Source: Enhydrobacter sp. (GTDB lineage Bacteria; Pseudomonadota; Alphaproteobacteria; Reyranellales; Reyranellaceae). Taken from it: DNA of 64,000 nt. Shown here piece after piece: positions 8,914 through 17,331 of this stretch (position 1 is the stretch's first letter; each line of letters starts with the position of its first letter). The translations under genes were made by a program, and so were the position numbers. The notes under the pieces are model-generated. The model made no database searches, was not told where the DNA came from, and worked only from the letters and a program-made list of their open reading frames with translations. The stretch covers positions 1,612,001 through 1,676,000 of the forward strand of contig NZ_CP126889.1 of assembly GCF_030246845.1 (NCBI RefSeq). Direction: 5' to 3'.

Positions 8914-9546
8914 TTATGGCCCGGGAGATCGAAAGCCCTTGCGCTCGATAAACGCCAAAGCGGCGGCAAAGGCCGCGTCGGCATCCATGTCGCTGGTATC
9001 GAGAAGCCAGGCATCGGGTGCGGCCTTAAGGGGGGCAGCCGCCCGTTCGCTGTCGCGACGGTCCCGCTCCGCCATCTCGGCAAGAACGCGCGTCCTTATA
9101 GTGTCGACCCCTCGTCGGCGCAACTCCTGGAACCGCCGCTCGGCCCGCGACTCGGCGCTGGCGGTCACGAAAAGCTTCACCGGAGCGTCAGGGCAGATCA
9201 CGGTCCCGATATCGCGCCCGTCGAGCACCGCTCCCGGTGCCTGAGATGAGAACTCCTTTTGGAATTTCAAGAGGTTGACCCTGACGTCCGGAATCGCGGC
9301 GACCTTCGAGCCGGCCTGGCCCGCCTCGTCGCCGCGCAACACCGGGTCGTCGAGATCCGACGCGGTCAGGCCGGCCGCGACCTCGGCCGGCGAGCGACCG
9401 GTGCGCGCCGAAATCCAGCCGACGGCGCGATAGAGAAGGCCAGTATCGAGGTGTGGCAAGCCGAAATGCGCCGCCAGGCGCTTCGCCAGGGTGCCTTTGC
9501 CGGAGGCCGACGGCCCGTCGATCGCGATGACCAGCCGCCGGCTCAC
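8914..9546 (-). CDS. cmk: Cytidylate kinase
   Basis: A 210-residue P-loop kinase that phosphorylates CMP and dCMP with ATP. The P-loop reads IDGPSASGKGTLAKRLA (about residues 8-24), followed by the nucleotide-binding LDTGLLYRAVGW and the conserved DGRDIGTVICPDA near residue 130. The length suits the bacterial enzyme. Its start overlaps the aroA stop (ATGA, 9543-9546), the standard aroA-cmk-rpsA operon order. Confidence 0.95.
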   Translation of the reverse strand: MSRRLVIAIDGPSASGKGTLAKRLAAHFGLPHLDTGLLYRAVGWISARTGRSPAEVAAGLTASDLDDPVLRGDEAGQAGSKVAAIPDVRVNLLKFQKEFSSQAPGAVLDGRDIGTVICPDAPVKLFVTASAESRAERRFQELRRRGVDTIRTRVLAEMAERDRRDSERAAAPLKAAPDAWLLDTSDMDADAAFAAALAFIERKGFRSPGP

Positions 9547-10973
9547 GCCGCCTCGATCCCGGCGCCGAGCCCGTTCATCAGCGCTGCGAAGCCGGGGAAG
9601 GACGTGTCGATCGGCGAGCCGTCGTCGACGGCCACCGGCTCGCGCGTGCCCAGCCCCATCACGAGAAAGGACATGGCGATACGATGATCGAGATGTGTTT
9701 TCACCAGCCCGCCACCAGGCGGAGGTGCACCGGTACCGTGAACGGTCAGGGAATCGGCGCCCATCTCGTGTGCCACGCCGTTGGCCGCAAGCCCGGCCGC
9801 GACGCTCGACAGCCGATCGCTCTCCTTGGCCCGCAGCTCGGCCAGCCCCTGCATATGGGTGGTACCCTCGGCAAAGGCCGCGGCAACGGCCAGGATGGGG
9901 TACTCGTCGATCATCGACGGAGCGCGTTGCGCCGGCACATCGATCCCTTTCAGGCCGCCGCCTTTCACGTGCAGGTCCGCGACCGGCTCGCCGCCTACTT
10001 CGCGCTCATTCTGGAACGCAATGTCGGCACCCATCTCCTTGAGGGTGGCATAGAGGCCCGCACGCAATGGATTGATGCCGACATTCCCGACCAGGACGTC
10101 GCTGCCGGGCCGGATGCAGGCGGCCACGACGGCGAACGCGGCCGACGAGGGATCGCCCGGAACGACCAGATCGCGGCCCTTGAGCTCGGGCCAGCCGGCC
10201 ACCGTGATGCGCTTGCCGCCCTTCTCGGCCGCGGCGACGCGGATCTCGGCGCCGAAATGGCGCAGCATGCGCTCGGTATGATCGCGGGTCGCCGCCGGCT
10301 CGATCACCGTCGTCTCTCCCGCGGCATTGAGGCCGGCAAGCAGGATGCAACTCTTCACCTGAGCCGAGGCGATCGGCAGCTCGTATTCGATGGGGACCAT
10401 CTCGTCGGTGCCGACGATGGCCAGCGGCAGGCGGCCGCCCTCGCGCGACTGGAAGCGTGCGCCCATGCGGGACAAGGGCTCGATCACGCGTTGCATCGGT
10501 CGCCGCCGCAGCGAGCCGTCGCCGGTCATGAAGCTGGTGAAACGATGGCTGGCCAGGATGCCCGACAGCAGCCGCGCCGAGGTGCCGGAATTGCCGAGAT
10601 CGAGCACGTCCTGCGGCTCGCAGGCGCCGCCGACGCCGAAGCCGCGCACGCGCCAGACCTCCCCCTCGCGCCTCACGTCGGCGCCCAGCGCTGTGAGCGC
10701 GGCCGCCGTGCGCAATATATCCTCACCTTGCAGCAAGCCGCTGATGACGGTCTCGCCGAGCGCCAGGGCGCCGAACATGAGGGCACGGTGCGACACCGAC
10801 TTGTCGCCCGGCGCGCTCACCCGCCCTTGCAGGCGGGCGACCGGGCGGGCGACCAATTTGAGCGGTGTGGGCGAAGCGGACAGGACGGGCTCCCGAAGCG
10901 CGGCAGGAATGGGGTGCGGCGCCCTCCTACCATGCCCGAATTTGGTTTTGACAGGGTGAAAGACGCGTGACAT
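9543..10973 (-). CDS. aroA: 3-phosphoshikimate 1-carboxyvinyltransferase (EPSP synthase)
   Basis: The sixth shikimate-pathway enzyme, joining PEP to shikimate-3-phosphate; 476 residues. APGDKSVSHRALMFGALA binds substrate. LGNSGTSARLLSGIL and RRRPMQRVIEPL are the active-site segments, and the RPMxR form resembles the class II (Agrobacterium CP4-like) enzymes more than the E. coli type. DEYPILAVAAAFAEGTT and RAKESDRLS are conserved in the C-terminal domain. The ATG at 10973 has GAGGGAGGGCG upstream. The first 35 residues are an extra tail compared with typical homologues. Head of the aroA-cmk-rpsA operon. Confidence 0.95.
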   Translation of the reverse strand: MSRVFHPVKTKFGHGRRAPHPIPAALREPVLSASPTPLKLVARPVARLQGRVSAPGDKSVSHRALMFGALALGETVISGLLQGEDILRTAAALTALGADVRREGEVWRVRGFGVGGACEPQDVLDLGNSGTSARLLSGILASHRFTSFMTGDGSLRRRPMQRVIEPLSRMGARFQSREGGRLPLAIVGTDEMVPIEYELPIASAQVKSCILLAGLNAAGETTVIEPAATRDHTERMLRHFGAEIRVAAAEKGGKRITVAGWPELKGRDLVVPGDPSSAAFAVVAACIRPGSDVLVGNVGINPLRAGLYATLKEMGADIAFQNEREVGGEPVADLHVKGGGLKGIDVPAQRAPSMIDEYPILAVAAAFAEGTTHMQGLAELRAKESDRLSSVAAGLAANGVAHEMGADSLTVHGTGAPPPGGGLVKTHLDHRIAMSFLVMGLGTREPVAVDDGSPIDTSFPGFAALMNGLGAGIEAA

Positions 10974-11029
10974 ACGCCCTCCCTCGCGGCCGAAAGGCCC
11001 TGTGCAGCGGAAATTCCGGGAGATCCAGC

Positions 11030-11395
11030 GTGGTCAAGGCGTCCTGGGGCACCAAGCGTACCTGCCAGAACTGTGCGGCGCGCTTCTACGACCTGAACAA
11101 GAGCCCGATCAAATGCCCCAAGTGCGGTCGGGAGCATGATCGCGAAGACTTCGTGAAGGTTCGTCGTGGCCGCGCGACGGCCGCCACCACGGCAGCCGCC
11201 GCCGCTGCGGCGGCGACCGCCGCAGCCGCCAAGGCCGCGGCCGCCAAGAACAAGAAGCTGGAGGATGTGGCGCTCGACGACGAGGCGGCCCTGGAGGCGG
11301 ACGACGAAGCGCTGGAGGATACCGACGATCTCGCCGACGAGGCCGAGGACATCGAGGTCGAGGTCGAGGACGACAAGGGCGACGGCGATCGCTGA
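11030..11395 (+). CDS. TIGR02300 family (FYDLN-acid) protein
   Basis: A 121-residue alphaproteobacterial protein of unknown function. The N-terminal part has two CxxC pairs (CQNCAARFYDLNKSPIKCPKC), a likely zinc site. An alanine-rich stretch (about residues 48-72) follows, then a very acidic C-terminal half. I chose the GTG at 11030 over an ATG at 10967 because GGGAG lies seven bases upstream and homologues begin just before the GTKRTC segment. The longer start would also overlap aroA. It is divergent from aroA and lies just before tRNA-Ala. Confidence 0.85.
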   Translation: MVKASWGTKRTCQNCAARFYDLNKSPIKCPKCGREHDREDFVKVRRGRATAATTAAAAAAAATAAAAKAAAAKNKKLEDVALDDEAALEADDEALEDTDDLADEAEDIEVEVEDDKGDGDR

Positions 11396-11458
11396 GGGCG
11401 ACGCGGTTGCCAGCCACGCGGGCGCGAACTATACCTCGCGCCGCCAGCATCGGATTTC

Positions 11459-11535
<77 letters not shown>

Positions 11536-11542
11536 ATAAATC

Positions 11543-11578
11543 AAGGGCTTAGCCAGAAATGGCTAGGCCCTTAAATTT
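11543..11578 (+). terminator. tRNA-Ala terminator, island-borne version
   Basis: A 13-bp stem closed by a GAAA tetraloop (AAGGGCTTAGCCA / TGGCTAGGCCCTT) followed by AATTTTG. The same hairpin in a diverged form follows attR at 51979-52017. Several stem pairs differ by paired changes, so the structure is under selection. Confidence 0.8.
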
Positions 11579-11581
11579 TGT

Positions 11582-11601
11582 GGGGAAGCAACGGGGAAGC
11601 A
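11582..11601 (+). repeat. Tandem GGGGAAGCA pair, candidate left integrase arm site
   Basis: GGGGAAGCA occurs at 11582-11590 and 11593-11601, 11 bp apart, about one helical turn. The same pair with the same pitch and orientation lies at 51776-51795 inside the other end. Tyrosine integrases use short arm-type repeats like this beside the core site. Confidence 0.55.
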
Positions 11602-11765
11602 AGCGACCAGGAATTATGCGACGCCCGTAGTTCGAACAGCCGGATACACTTGCTACCCGGAGTCACATTGCATCACCAGTGAGCACGGCCGAAACTCTGT
11701 TGCCAGCGGTCAATGATGGCAGCCGGTGTCAAACAAGCTCCAATGGCAAATTTTGGCTTCTTGGC

Positions 11766-12065
11766 AATATCCCGCAAATCTGCAAGGCGTTCATCCTTGC
11801 GAGCACAACCGTAGAGCGCCAATGGGTGCAGCGGCGCGGACGTCTGCTTCGCACCTGCAAGGCGATCAACAAGACATACAGCGTGATTCACGATTTTTTG
11901 GCGCTGCCACCGGGCATGGAGAACGGCCTCGATCCCGACGCACGCAGCCTTGTGCGCTCGGAGCTGAAGCGCGCAGAGGAATTCGCTCGTCTTGCTAAGA
12001 ACGCGGGACGGCCCGACGGCGCGCTCGCCATCATCGATAAAATGGTGAACGCGGCGTATCTGTGA
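11766..12065 (+). pseudogene. C-terminal remnant of an SF2 (DEAD/DEAH) helicase
   Basis: From about 11766 the frame encodes IPQICKAFILAST, then ERQWVQRRGRLLRTCK, a clear helicase motif VI, then KTYSVIHDFLALPP and a helical tail ending at 12065. Everything N-terminal to motif V is missing, and the open frame before 11766 does not look like helicase. The remnant stops just before a small gene and a DndD-like ATPase gene, so it probably belonged to a three-gene defence module. It is not expected to function alone. Confidence 0.6.
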
Positions 12066-12085
12066 TCGGGACGACGGGGGACAAC

Positions 12086-12322
12086 ATGCCACTCAATGAC
12101 CGGAAGATAATTTCAATAATCCTCGAAGAATGCAAAGGGGTCGAGGAACGCTGCGGCGGATACCGCGAAGAGATAATTGACGTGATTTCCGACATTATTG
12201 AGTATGAACGTCAGCATCGCGTGCAGGGGACAAATATACAGAAAAAGATCAATGATAAATGCAACGCCGCGGCGCGCTTCCTCTCCGAGAATCGCGGAAT
12301 AGACGTATCGACGGAGGAGTAA
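12086..12322 (+). CDS. Small hypothetical protein between helicase remnant and DndD-like ATPase
   Basis: A 78-residue, largely helical and charged protein (MPLNDRKIISIILEECKG...). The ATG at 12086 has ACGGGGGA seven bases upstream. An in-frame GTG at 12062 overlaps the helicase stop and is the alternative. I do not recognise the family. Its position between a helicase and a DndD-like ATPase, with 6 bp to the next gene, suggests a small partner subunit of the same system. Confidence 0.65.
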   Translation: MPLNDRKIISIILEECKGVEERCGGYREEIIDVISDIIEYERQHRVQGTNIQKKINDKCNAAARFLSENRGIDVSTEE

Positions 12323-12328
12323 GCGAGC

Positions 12329-13801
12329 ATGAAGCTTCTCCGCGCTAACTTCGAGAATTTCCGCCTGCTGCGGGACCTTGATCTGCGGTTCTCCAGCGAT
12401 CCCAACCGCAAGCTGACAGTGATCAGGGCGGCGAACGAATCCGGCAAGACGACGATATTGAACGCCCTGCAATGGGCGCTTTACGGCGACACGGCGCTTC
12501 CCGGCAAAGGCGAGGATTTCCGCCTGCATCCGATTGATTGGGACGGCAGCGCCGGCCGCCGCGTCCCGATAACCGCGACGGTGGAATTCGAGGTGACGAC
12601 GTACCGGCGCAGCCCTTCTGGCCTGCGCGAAACGCGCCGCCAATACCGGCTCGTGCGGTCGGCCTTCGAGGAAGCGGACGGTAAGACTTCCCGGCGTTCG
12701 CCATCGGCGGTCAGGCTCTTCGCCCTCAATGACACGGGCGCGAGTCCGATCGATGCGCCGGATGCGCTTATCAACGACGAATTGCCGCCGGAGCTGCGCG
12801 ATATTTTCTTTACTGATGGCGACCGTGCGCTCAGCTTCATCGAAGCCGATGTCGCCGTATCGACGAAGCGCGAGCGCGTGCAGCGCGCGATCCGCGCCCT
12901 TCTCGGACTCGGCGTGATCGAGGACGCCATCAGGCACGTCCGCAAAGCGGCATCTGATGTCAACAAGCAGGCAAAGCAAGTCGGCGGCGGCAGTGAACTG
13001 AACATAATCGCCTCGCGGCTCGAAGCGATCGACGAGGATATCCTGAAGCTCGAAGGCGAGCTCGACGACGCCAAGCAGCAATTCGTCGCCTTCGACGAAA
13101 AGGTGGAGGAAACGGACCGCAAGATCGCGGCGGCTCTACAAAAGGGCGACAAGGAGAAGCTGCAAAAAGAACTCGAACAAGCCAAACGCAAGATCAAGCA
13201 GCTTGACGACCAGCTCAACGCCGCCAACAAGGAGCACAGCGCGCTGTTCCGCGGGCAGTATGTCGCCACGGACCTGCTAGGGCCGGTACTCAACCATGCC
13301 TTCGGCAAGCTCGAAGAACTGCATGACCAGGGCAAGATTCCCAATACGACGATTCCCGTTCTCGAAGATCGGCTCAACGCGGAAATCTGCATCTGCGGCG
13401 AAACCCTGAGGCCCGGCGACCCGGATGGCCATCGGCGCCGCGATCACATTCAGAAGCTGATCGACGACAGCAAGCGGTCCGATGAAATCCAGGAGGTTAT
13501 CACCGACCTGTATTACGGTGCGAAATCGTTGCGTCCCGTTGCAGGTGCTGGCAGTCGCTGGCGGGAGGAATACGGTAAGGTCGTAAAGAGCCGCGACGGC
13601 TTGCAGCTCCTGCGCGACGAGGCCGGACGGGAATTTCGCGCGCTGGAATTGCAGCTTGACGCGCTGCCCGACACCGACATTCAGGGGCTGCGTGAGTCGC
13701 GCGCGAGTCCGGGGCGTGTGTGCCCGAAGGCGCTTGCGGGCAGCCGCCGGCGGGGGAGAGCGGCCGGCTGGCTGTTCCCGCCTGTGCTGAGCCGCTGCTA
13801 A
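12329..13801 (+). CDS. DndD-like SMC/Rad50-type ATPase, C-terminally truncated
   Basis: The N-terminal part matches ABC-type ATPases of DNA phosphorothioation and related defence systems. MKLLRANFENFRLLRDLDL is the first strand region, ANESGKTTILNALQWALYG the Walker A motif (about residues 34-52). Long coiled-coil stretches follow (residues 220-310) around a zinc-hook-like EICICGETL near residue 352. Full-length members have about 650-700 residues with signature and Walker B motifs at the end. Here the last 40 residues turn into an Arg/Pro-rich, unrelated tail from about 13690 and those motifs are absent. The gene was probably cut by a rearrangement and cannot hydrolyse ATP normally. Confidence 0.7.
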   Translation: MKLLRANFENFRLLRDLDLRFSSDPNRKLTVIRAANESGKTTILNALQWALYGDTALPGKGEDFRLHPIDWDGSAGRRVPITATVEFEVTTYRRSPSGLRETRRQYRLVRSAFEEADGKTSRRSPSAVRLFALNDTGASPIDAPDALINDELPPELRDIFFTDGDRALSFIEADVAVSTKRERVQRAIRALLGLGVIEDAIRHVRKAASDVNKQAKQVGGGSELNIIASRLEAIDEDILKLEGELDDAKQQFVAFDEKVEETDRKIAAALQKGDKEKLQKELEQAKRKIKQLDDQLNAANKEHSALFRGQYVATDLLGPVLNHAFGKLEELHDQGKIPNTTIPVLEDRLNAEICICGETLRPGDPDGHRRRDHIQKLIDDSKRSDEIQEVITDLYYGAKSLRPVAGAGSRWREEYGKVVKSRDGLQLLRDEAGREFRALELQLDALPDTDIQGLRESRASPGRVCPKALAGSRRRGRAAGWLFPPVLSRC

Positions 13802-13908
13802 GGGGGTGCGCCGGAGCGCTTCGACAAGTGCTAGGCTAATGGCTTAGCATCCCGGGAGGCAGGCGGAGCGTTGTATCGGGGACATTATTCAGTAGTTAAT
13901 CGGACAAC

Positions 13909-15503
13909 ATGTGCCCTCAAAGAACGTCGCCAGAGTCGGCTGAACAGATGTCCGATGCTTTAGGCGACGCCGAGCGGTTCCAACTGCTTGTCAGTGCCGT
14001 CAAGGACTACGCGATCTATATGCTGGATCCCGCCGGTCACATTGTGAGCTGGAACGCCGGGGCCGAACGCTTCAAAGGCTACCAGGCCGAGGAAGTGATC
14101 GGGCGGCACTTTTCTCTGTTCTACACCCCGGAGGACCGCGAGCGCGGGATACCCGAACTTGCCCTCAAAACTGCCCAGACCTCCGGGAAGTTCGAGACCG
14201 AAGGCTGGCGCATGCGCAAGGATGGCGGCCGCTTCTGGGCCCACGTCGTGGTCGATCCTATCACTGACTCCGCCGGGAACCTGGTCGGTTTCGCCAAAAT
14301 CACCCGCGACCTGACGGAGCGGCGCGAGGCCCAGGACAAGCTGGAGAAGGCCAGGGAAGCTCTTTTCCAGTCGCAGAAGATGGAGGCCATCGGCCAGTTC
14401 ACGGGCGGCGTCGCCCACGACTTCAATAACCTGCTTGCGGTCGTGCTGGGTGGCTTGGAGCTGGTCCAACGGCGTGTGGGCGAAGGCGACCCCCAACTGC
14501 ACCGGTTGCTCGACAATATCCGGCAGGCCGCGCAGCGAGGCGCCAACCTCACGCAAAGAATGCTGGCGTTCGCGCGCCGCCAGGAGCTGAAGCCGGCGCT
14601 GATCGACATCTGCGACCAGATTCGCGGCATGGTGGATCTCCTCGACCGATCGCTTGGCCCCGATATCACCTTGGCAACGCGCTTCCCAAGGAAGGCGGTG
14701 ATGGTGCTGGTCGATCCGACCCAGCTCGAGATGGCAGTCCTGAACCTTGCCATAAATGCGCGAGATGCGATGCCGGCAGGAGGAACCGTTACGGTCGAGG
14801 TCGTCACCGAGGCGCTGGATGAAGGCAATAGCCATGGTTTGGGTGCCGGCGACTACGCGGTTCTCACGGTGATCGATCACGGTATGGGCATGGACGAGGA
14901 CACGGTTCGTCACGCGATCGAGCCGTTCTTCTCGACCAAAGGCGTCGGCAAAGGAACCGGTCTTGGCCTATCCATGGTGCATGGGCTGGCCGAGCAGTCG
15001 GGCGGCCGGTTCGTGCTGCGCAGCACGCCGGGCAAAGGGACCAGAGCAACCCTGCTGTTGCCCCTGCAGCCGGCGAAGCGAGCTGAAGAGCCACAGCGAG
15101 ACGCAAATAAAGGGACATCGCCGCCGCCCTCGCTGAACTTGCTCATTGTCGATGACGACGCCCTTGTTCTGACTACCACAGCGGCGATGCTCGAAGAGGC
15201 AGGCCATACCGTAACCAGTGCCTATTCCGGTCAGGAGGCCCTCAAGGTCCTGGCGGACTCGGAGCCGTTTGATGTGCTGGTTACTGATCAGGGAATGCCC
15301 AACATGACTGGGCAGCAACTGATCCAGCGCGTTCGTGCTTCCCAGGGATGCCGGTGATACTGGCCACGGGCTATGCCGAGACGCCGCCTGGGTTGGCACA
15401 GGACGTGATCAGGCTCGGAAAGCCTTTTATGCAAGAGCAGCTACTGGCGGCCGTGAGACGCGCGATGCGAGCGCTGGTTGCTCAGCCGCTCCAGCGAAGC
15501 TGA
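13909..15503 (+). pseudogene. PAS hybrid histidine kinase with a frameshift in the receiver domain
   Basis: Sensor kinase: PAS domain (about residues 25-140, MLDPAGHIVSWNAGAERFKG), HisKA with the phospho-acceptor GGVAHDFNNLLAVVLGG (about 165-180), HATPase with N box NLAINARDAM, GMGMDEDT and GKGTGLGLSMVHGL, then a receiver domain starting LNLLIVDDDALVL. The frame stops at 15357 after GQQLIQRVRAS. The next frame carries the missing receiver end (GMPVILATGYAETPPGL, then LGKPF) to a stop at 15503. One base gained or two lost near 15340-15350 explains this. The kinase core could still work, but the receiver lacks its conserved Lys. Start 13909 or 13948. Confidence 0.8.
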
Positions 15504-15535
15504 GCAGTCCGTCTGCCGCGCTGTTTCGCCCGCTG

Positions 15536-15637
15536 TCAAATGTTTGCCTTGTCTAGCAGCATAAGACCAAGCAGCATCAGGGCGATCAGCACGACAACCG
15601 CGACAACGAAAGTATTGTGTTGCCAACCGTTTGGCAT
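15536..15637 (-). CDS. 33-residue single-pass membrane peptide
   Basis: MPNGWQHNTFVVAVVVLIAL begins a 33-residue frame with one strongly hydrophobic segment (about residues 10-29) and a short charged tail. GAGAGGAG lies nine bases before the ATG, a good ribosome-binding site. Nothing is known of it. It faces the broken kinase gene. Confidence 0.45.
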   Translation of the reverse strand: MPNGWQHNTFVVAVVVLIALMLLGLMLLDKANI

Positions 15638-15669
15638 CTAGGACTACTCCTCTCTCTGCCTAGAGCCGA

Positions 15670-16050
15670 ATGAACCGAAGGCTGATGGTCACCGAGCGAC
15701 CGCGCCAACTGATCTCTGGCCTCCAGCGTGTGGTGGACGCAGCGCGCCTCTACAGGCATCAGCTGTCCTCCCCGGAGGCGTCCATAGTCCTTCACGACGC
15801 GATCGACAAGATTCGTGATGTGCTTGACGGACCCTTTGAAGATCCAGGCCTCCAGGAAGCATGCCGACGCATGTTGTTTCTATGCGAGGAGATTGCGCAT
15901 GACCTCAAGGTCAGTGAACTGCGGGGCGCCGCGGCCATGCCAAACCGAACCCGGGCTGCGGATCTTTGCGGAACGCTGATGGACCTCGCCAGCGTCCTGA
16001 TTTCGGTTCTCCAAATCGACGCCCAGACGAAGCCGAGCGTTACCCCTTGA
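15670..16050 (+). CDS. Hypothetical helical protein
   Basis: A 126-residue frame, mostly amphipathic helix (RQLISGLQRVVDAARLYRHQ, then IDKIRDVLDGPF), without membrane segment or known motif. Codon use fits a GC-rich coding gene. The start is ATG 15670 with no strong ribosome-binding site. It overlaps the convergent gene at 16040 by 11 bp. Unrecognised family. Confidence 0.45.
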   Translation: MNRRLMVTERPRQLISGLQRVVDAARLYRHQLSSPEASIVLHDAIDKIRDVLDGPFEDPGLQEACRRMLFLCEEIAHDLKVSELRGAAAMPNRTRAADLCGTLMDLASVLISVLQIDAQTKPSVTP

Positions 16051-16444
16051 GCTTCGGGGCGACCGGTCCGTATCGACGGCGGAGCAAAAGCCACCGCTTG
16101 AGGGAGCGGGGAGAAAAGCCTAGCTCCTCGCCGCGTAAAGCATGGAAGCGAGCCGGACTTGGCTCCGACACTTTCTCAAGCTCGGCTTGCGCGTAGGAAG
16201 CGAACTCCCTCAATATTTTGAGAATGCCCTCATCAAACAGGACACCGTGTGCAATGCCGACTCTCGGCGGCATGGTAAATCCCCAAGGTGCGCTCGGAGG
16301 CGATAGAACAACACCGACGAAGCCAGTGACGTTCCGAAAACAGCGCCCTACGAGAGTGATCGACATGTGGCTCACGATCGGGAATGCGACTTGCGCCAGC
16401 TTGTACCTCGCCAAATGGCCCCGAAATAGTGCTGGCGCCTTCAA
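16040..16444 (-). CDS. Hypothetical protein, second of a coupled pair
   Basis: A 134-residue frame with a TTG start that overlaps the stop of the upstream gene (TTGA, 16441-16444). The middle reads VGIAHGVLFDEGILKILREF and the end is very basic (SLKRWLLLRRRYG). The overlap with its neighbour supports a real coupled pair, but I recognise neither. A shorter start at an internal ATG is possible. Confidence 0.4.
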   Translation of the reverse strand: MKAPALFRGHLARYKLAQVAFPIVSHMSITLVGRCFRNVTGFVGVVLSPPSAPWGFTMPPRVGIAHGVLFDEGILKILREFASYAQAELEKVSEPSPARFHALRGEELGFSPRSLKRWLLLRRRYGPVAPKLKG

Positions 16445-16794
16445 GGCAGGGGCTTCCGGCTAACCGCGTCCACTGTCGCTTTGTCGATCGAGCAATGGAA
16501 TTCGCTCGCCCAACCCTGATGTCGATTGTCCTCATGCCCACAAAGGGCATCGATGATGACACTGGCGTCGCTGGCCTGCTCGAAGGCACAGAACAGCGTG
16601 GTCTCAAGGCTTGTCTGCTCGCAGCTGAGGGCGAAGTCCCCTTCAGGCTGCAAGCGCTCGATCAGGAGCTTCATGAGGGCCGCCGGGTCCTCACAAACGC
16701 CGACTGGCGCGTGCGCGACGACCAAGTGAAGGTCGCACCGCCGCTCGGTGAATGCCGGCCAGGCGAATTGGGGCATGGCCTTCACAACGTCCAC
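16441..16794 (-). CDS. Hypothetical protein, first of a coupled pair
   Basis: About 117 residues from GTG 16794, or fewer from GTG 16785 or ATG 16779. It shows a natural mix of residues (FAWPAFTERRCDLHLVVAHA, then VIIDALCGHEDNRHQG) but no motif I know. Its stop overlaps the start of the gene at 16444. It may be a small cytosolic protein of rhizobial-type islands. Confidence 0.42.
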   Translation of the reverse strand: MDVVKAMPQFAWPAFTERRCDLHLVVAHAPVGVCEDPAALMKLLIERLQPEGDFALSCEQTSLETTLFCAFEQASDASVIIDALCGHEDNRHQGWASEFHCSIDKATVDAVSRKPLP

Positions 16795-17331
16795 ATTTCG
16801 GCAAAGGCTCCCGCTTCCCAGGCACCCGCAATCACGTCACAGCGAGGTCGCAGGAGCGAAGCAACAACAGCCGGGTCAACCGCCTTATGTCCTTCGCAAG
16901 GTGAAGATGCGCGTCGGACAAGCTGGGCTGCTTCTGGCATACGGGCAGCCCAGCGCTTGCAGCGGCTACCTTGGGGAATCAGACGGACGAGTGGCCGACG
17001 CTTCCGCCGCCTTCGAGGACGGAAATCGCCTTCCTGATTGCGATGGTCGTCGCCACTTGCTTCGTTTCGCAATCACAGCGGCGACAGTCTGGGGAACGGT
17101 CGAGACGATCGACTGGATCGACCCGGCGGAGCGAAGGTAAAGCGGCTCGCTCACAATGAGGTCGCAGAGATGGCAGCAACGGCTTGTGCTGTCTTCCGTT
17201 GATGCCGTGCTGGACGAACGCCGACCTACTCTCCCCGTTGGCGAACGGCCGGCAGGGCGTGCGCCTGACGTTTGGGGTGGTCCAGCCTCCTTGAGTAAGT
17301 GGGAAGCCAAGGAAGGGTCGGGCGCACGCTT
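16795..17331. other. Stretch without a confident gene
   Basis: I see no convincing gene. On the plus strand a 62-residue frame from TTG 16971 to 17159 has one hydrophobic segment (EIAFLIAMVVATCFVS) and could be a small membrane protein. On the minus strand a frame ending LRPRCDVIAGAWEAGAFAEM stops at 16782, just before the hypothetical pair. Both are weak. Confidence 0.3.

Noticed and set aside
10967..11029. Longer ATG start for the TIGR02300 protein
   Set aside because: No ribosome-binding site, overlap with aroA, and homologues start near the GTG at 11030 with GGGAG upstream.
11166..11265. GCC-rich low-complexity stretch, looks like a repeat array
   Set aside because: It encodes the alanine-rich linker of the TIGR02300 protein; no regular unit.
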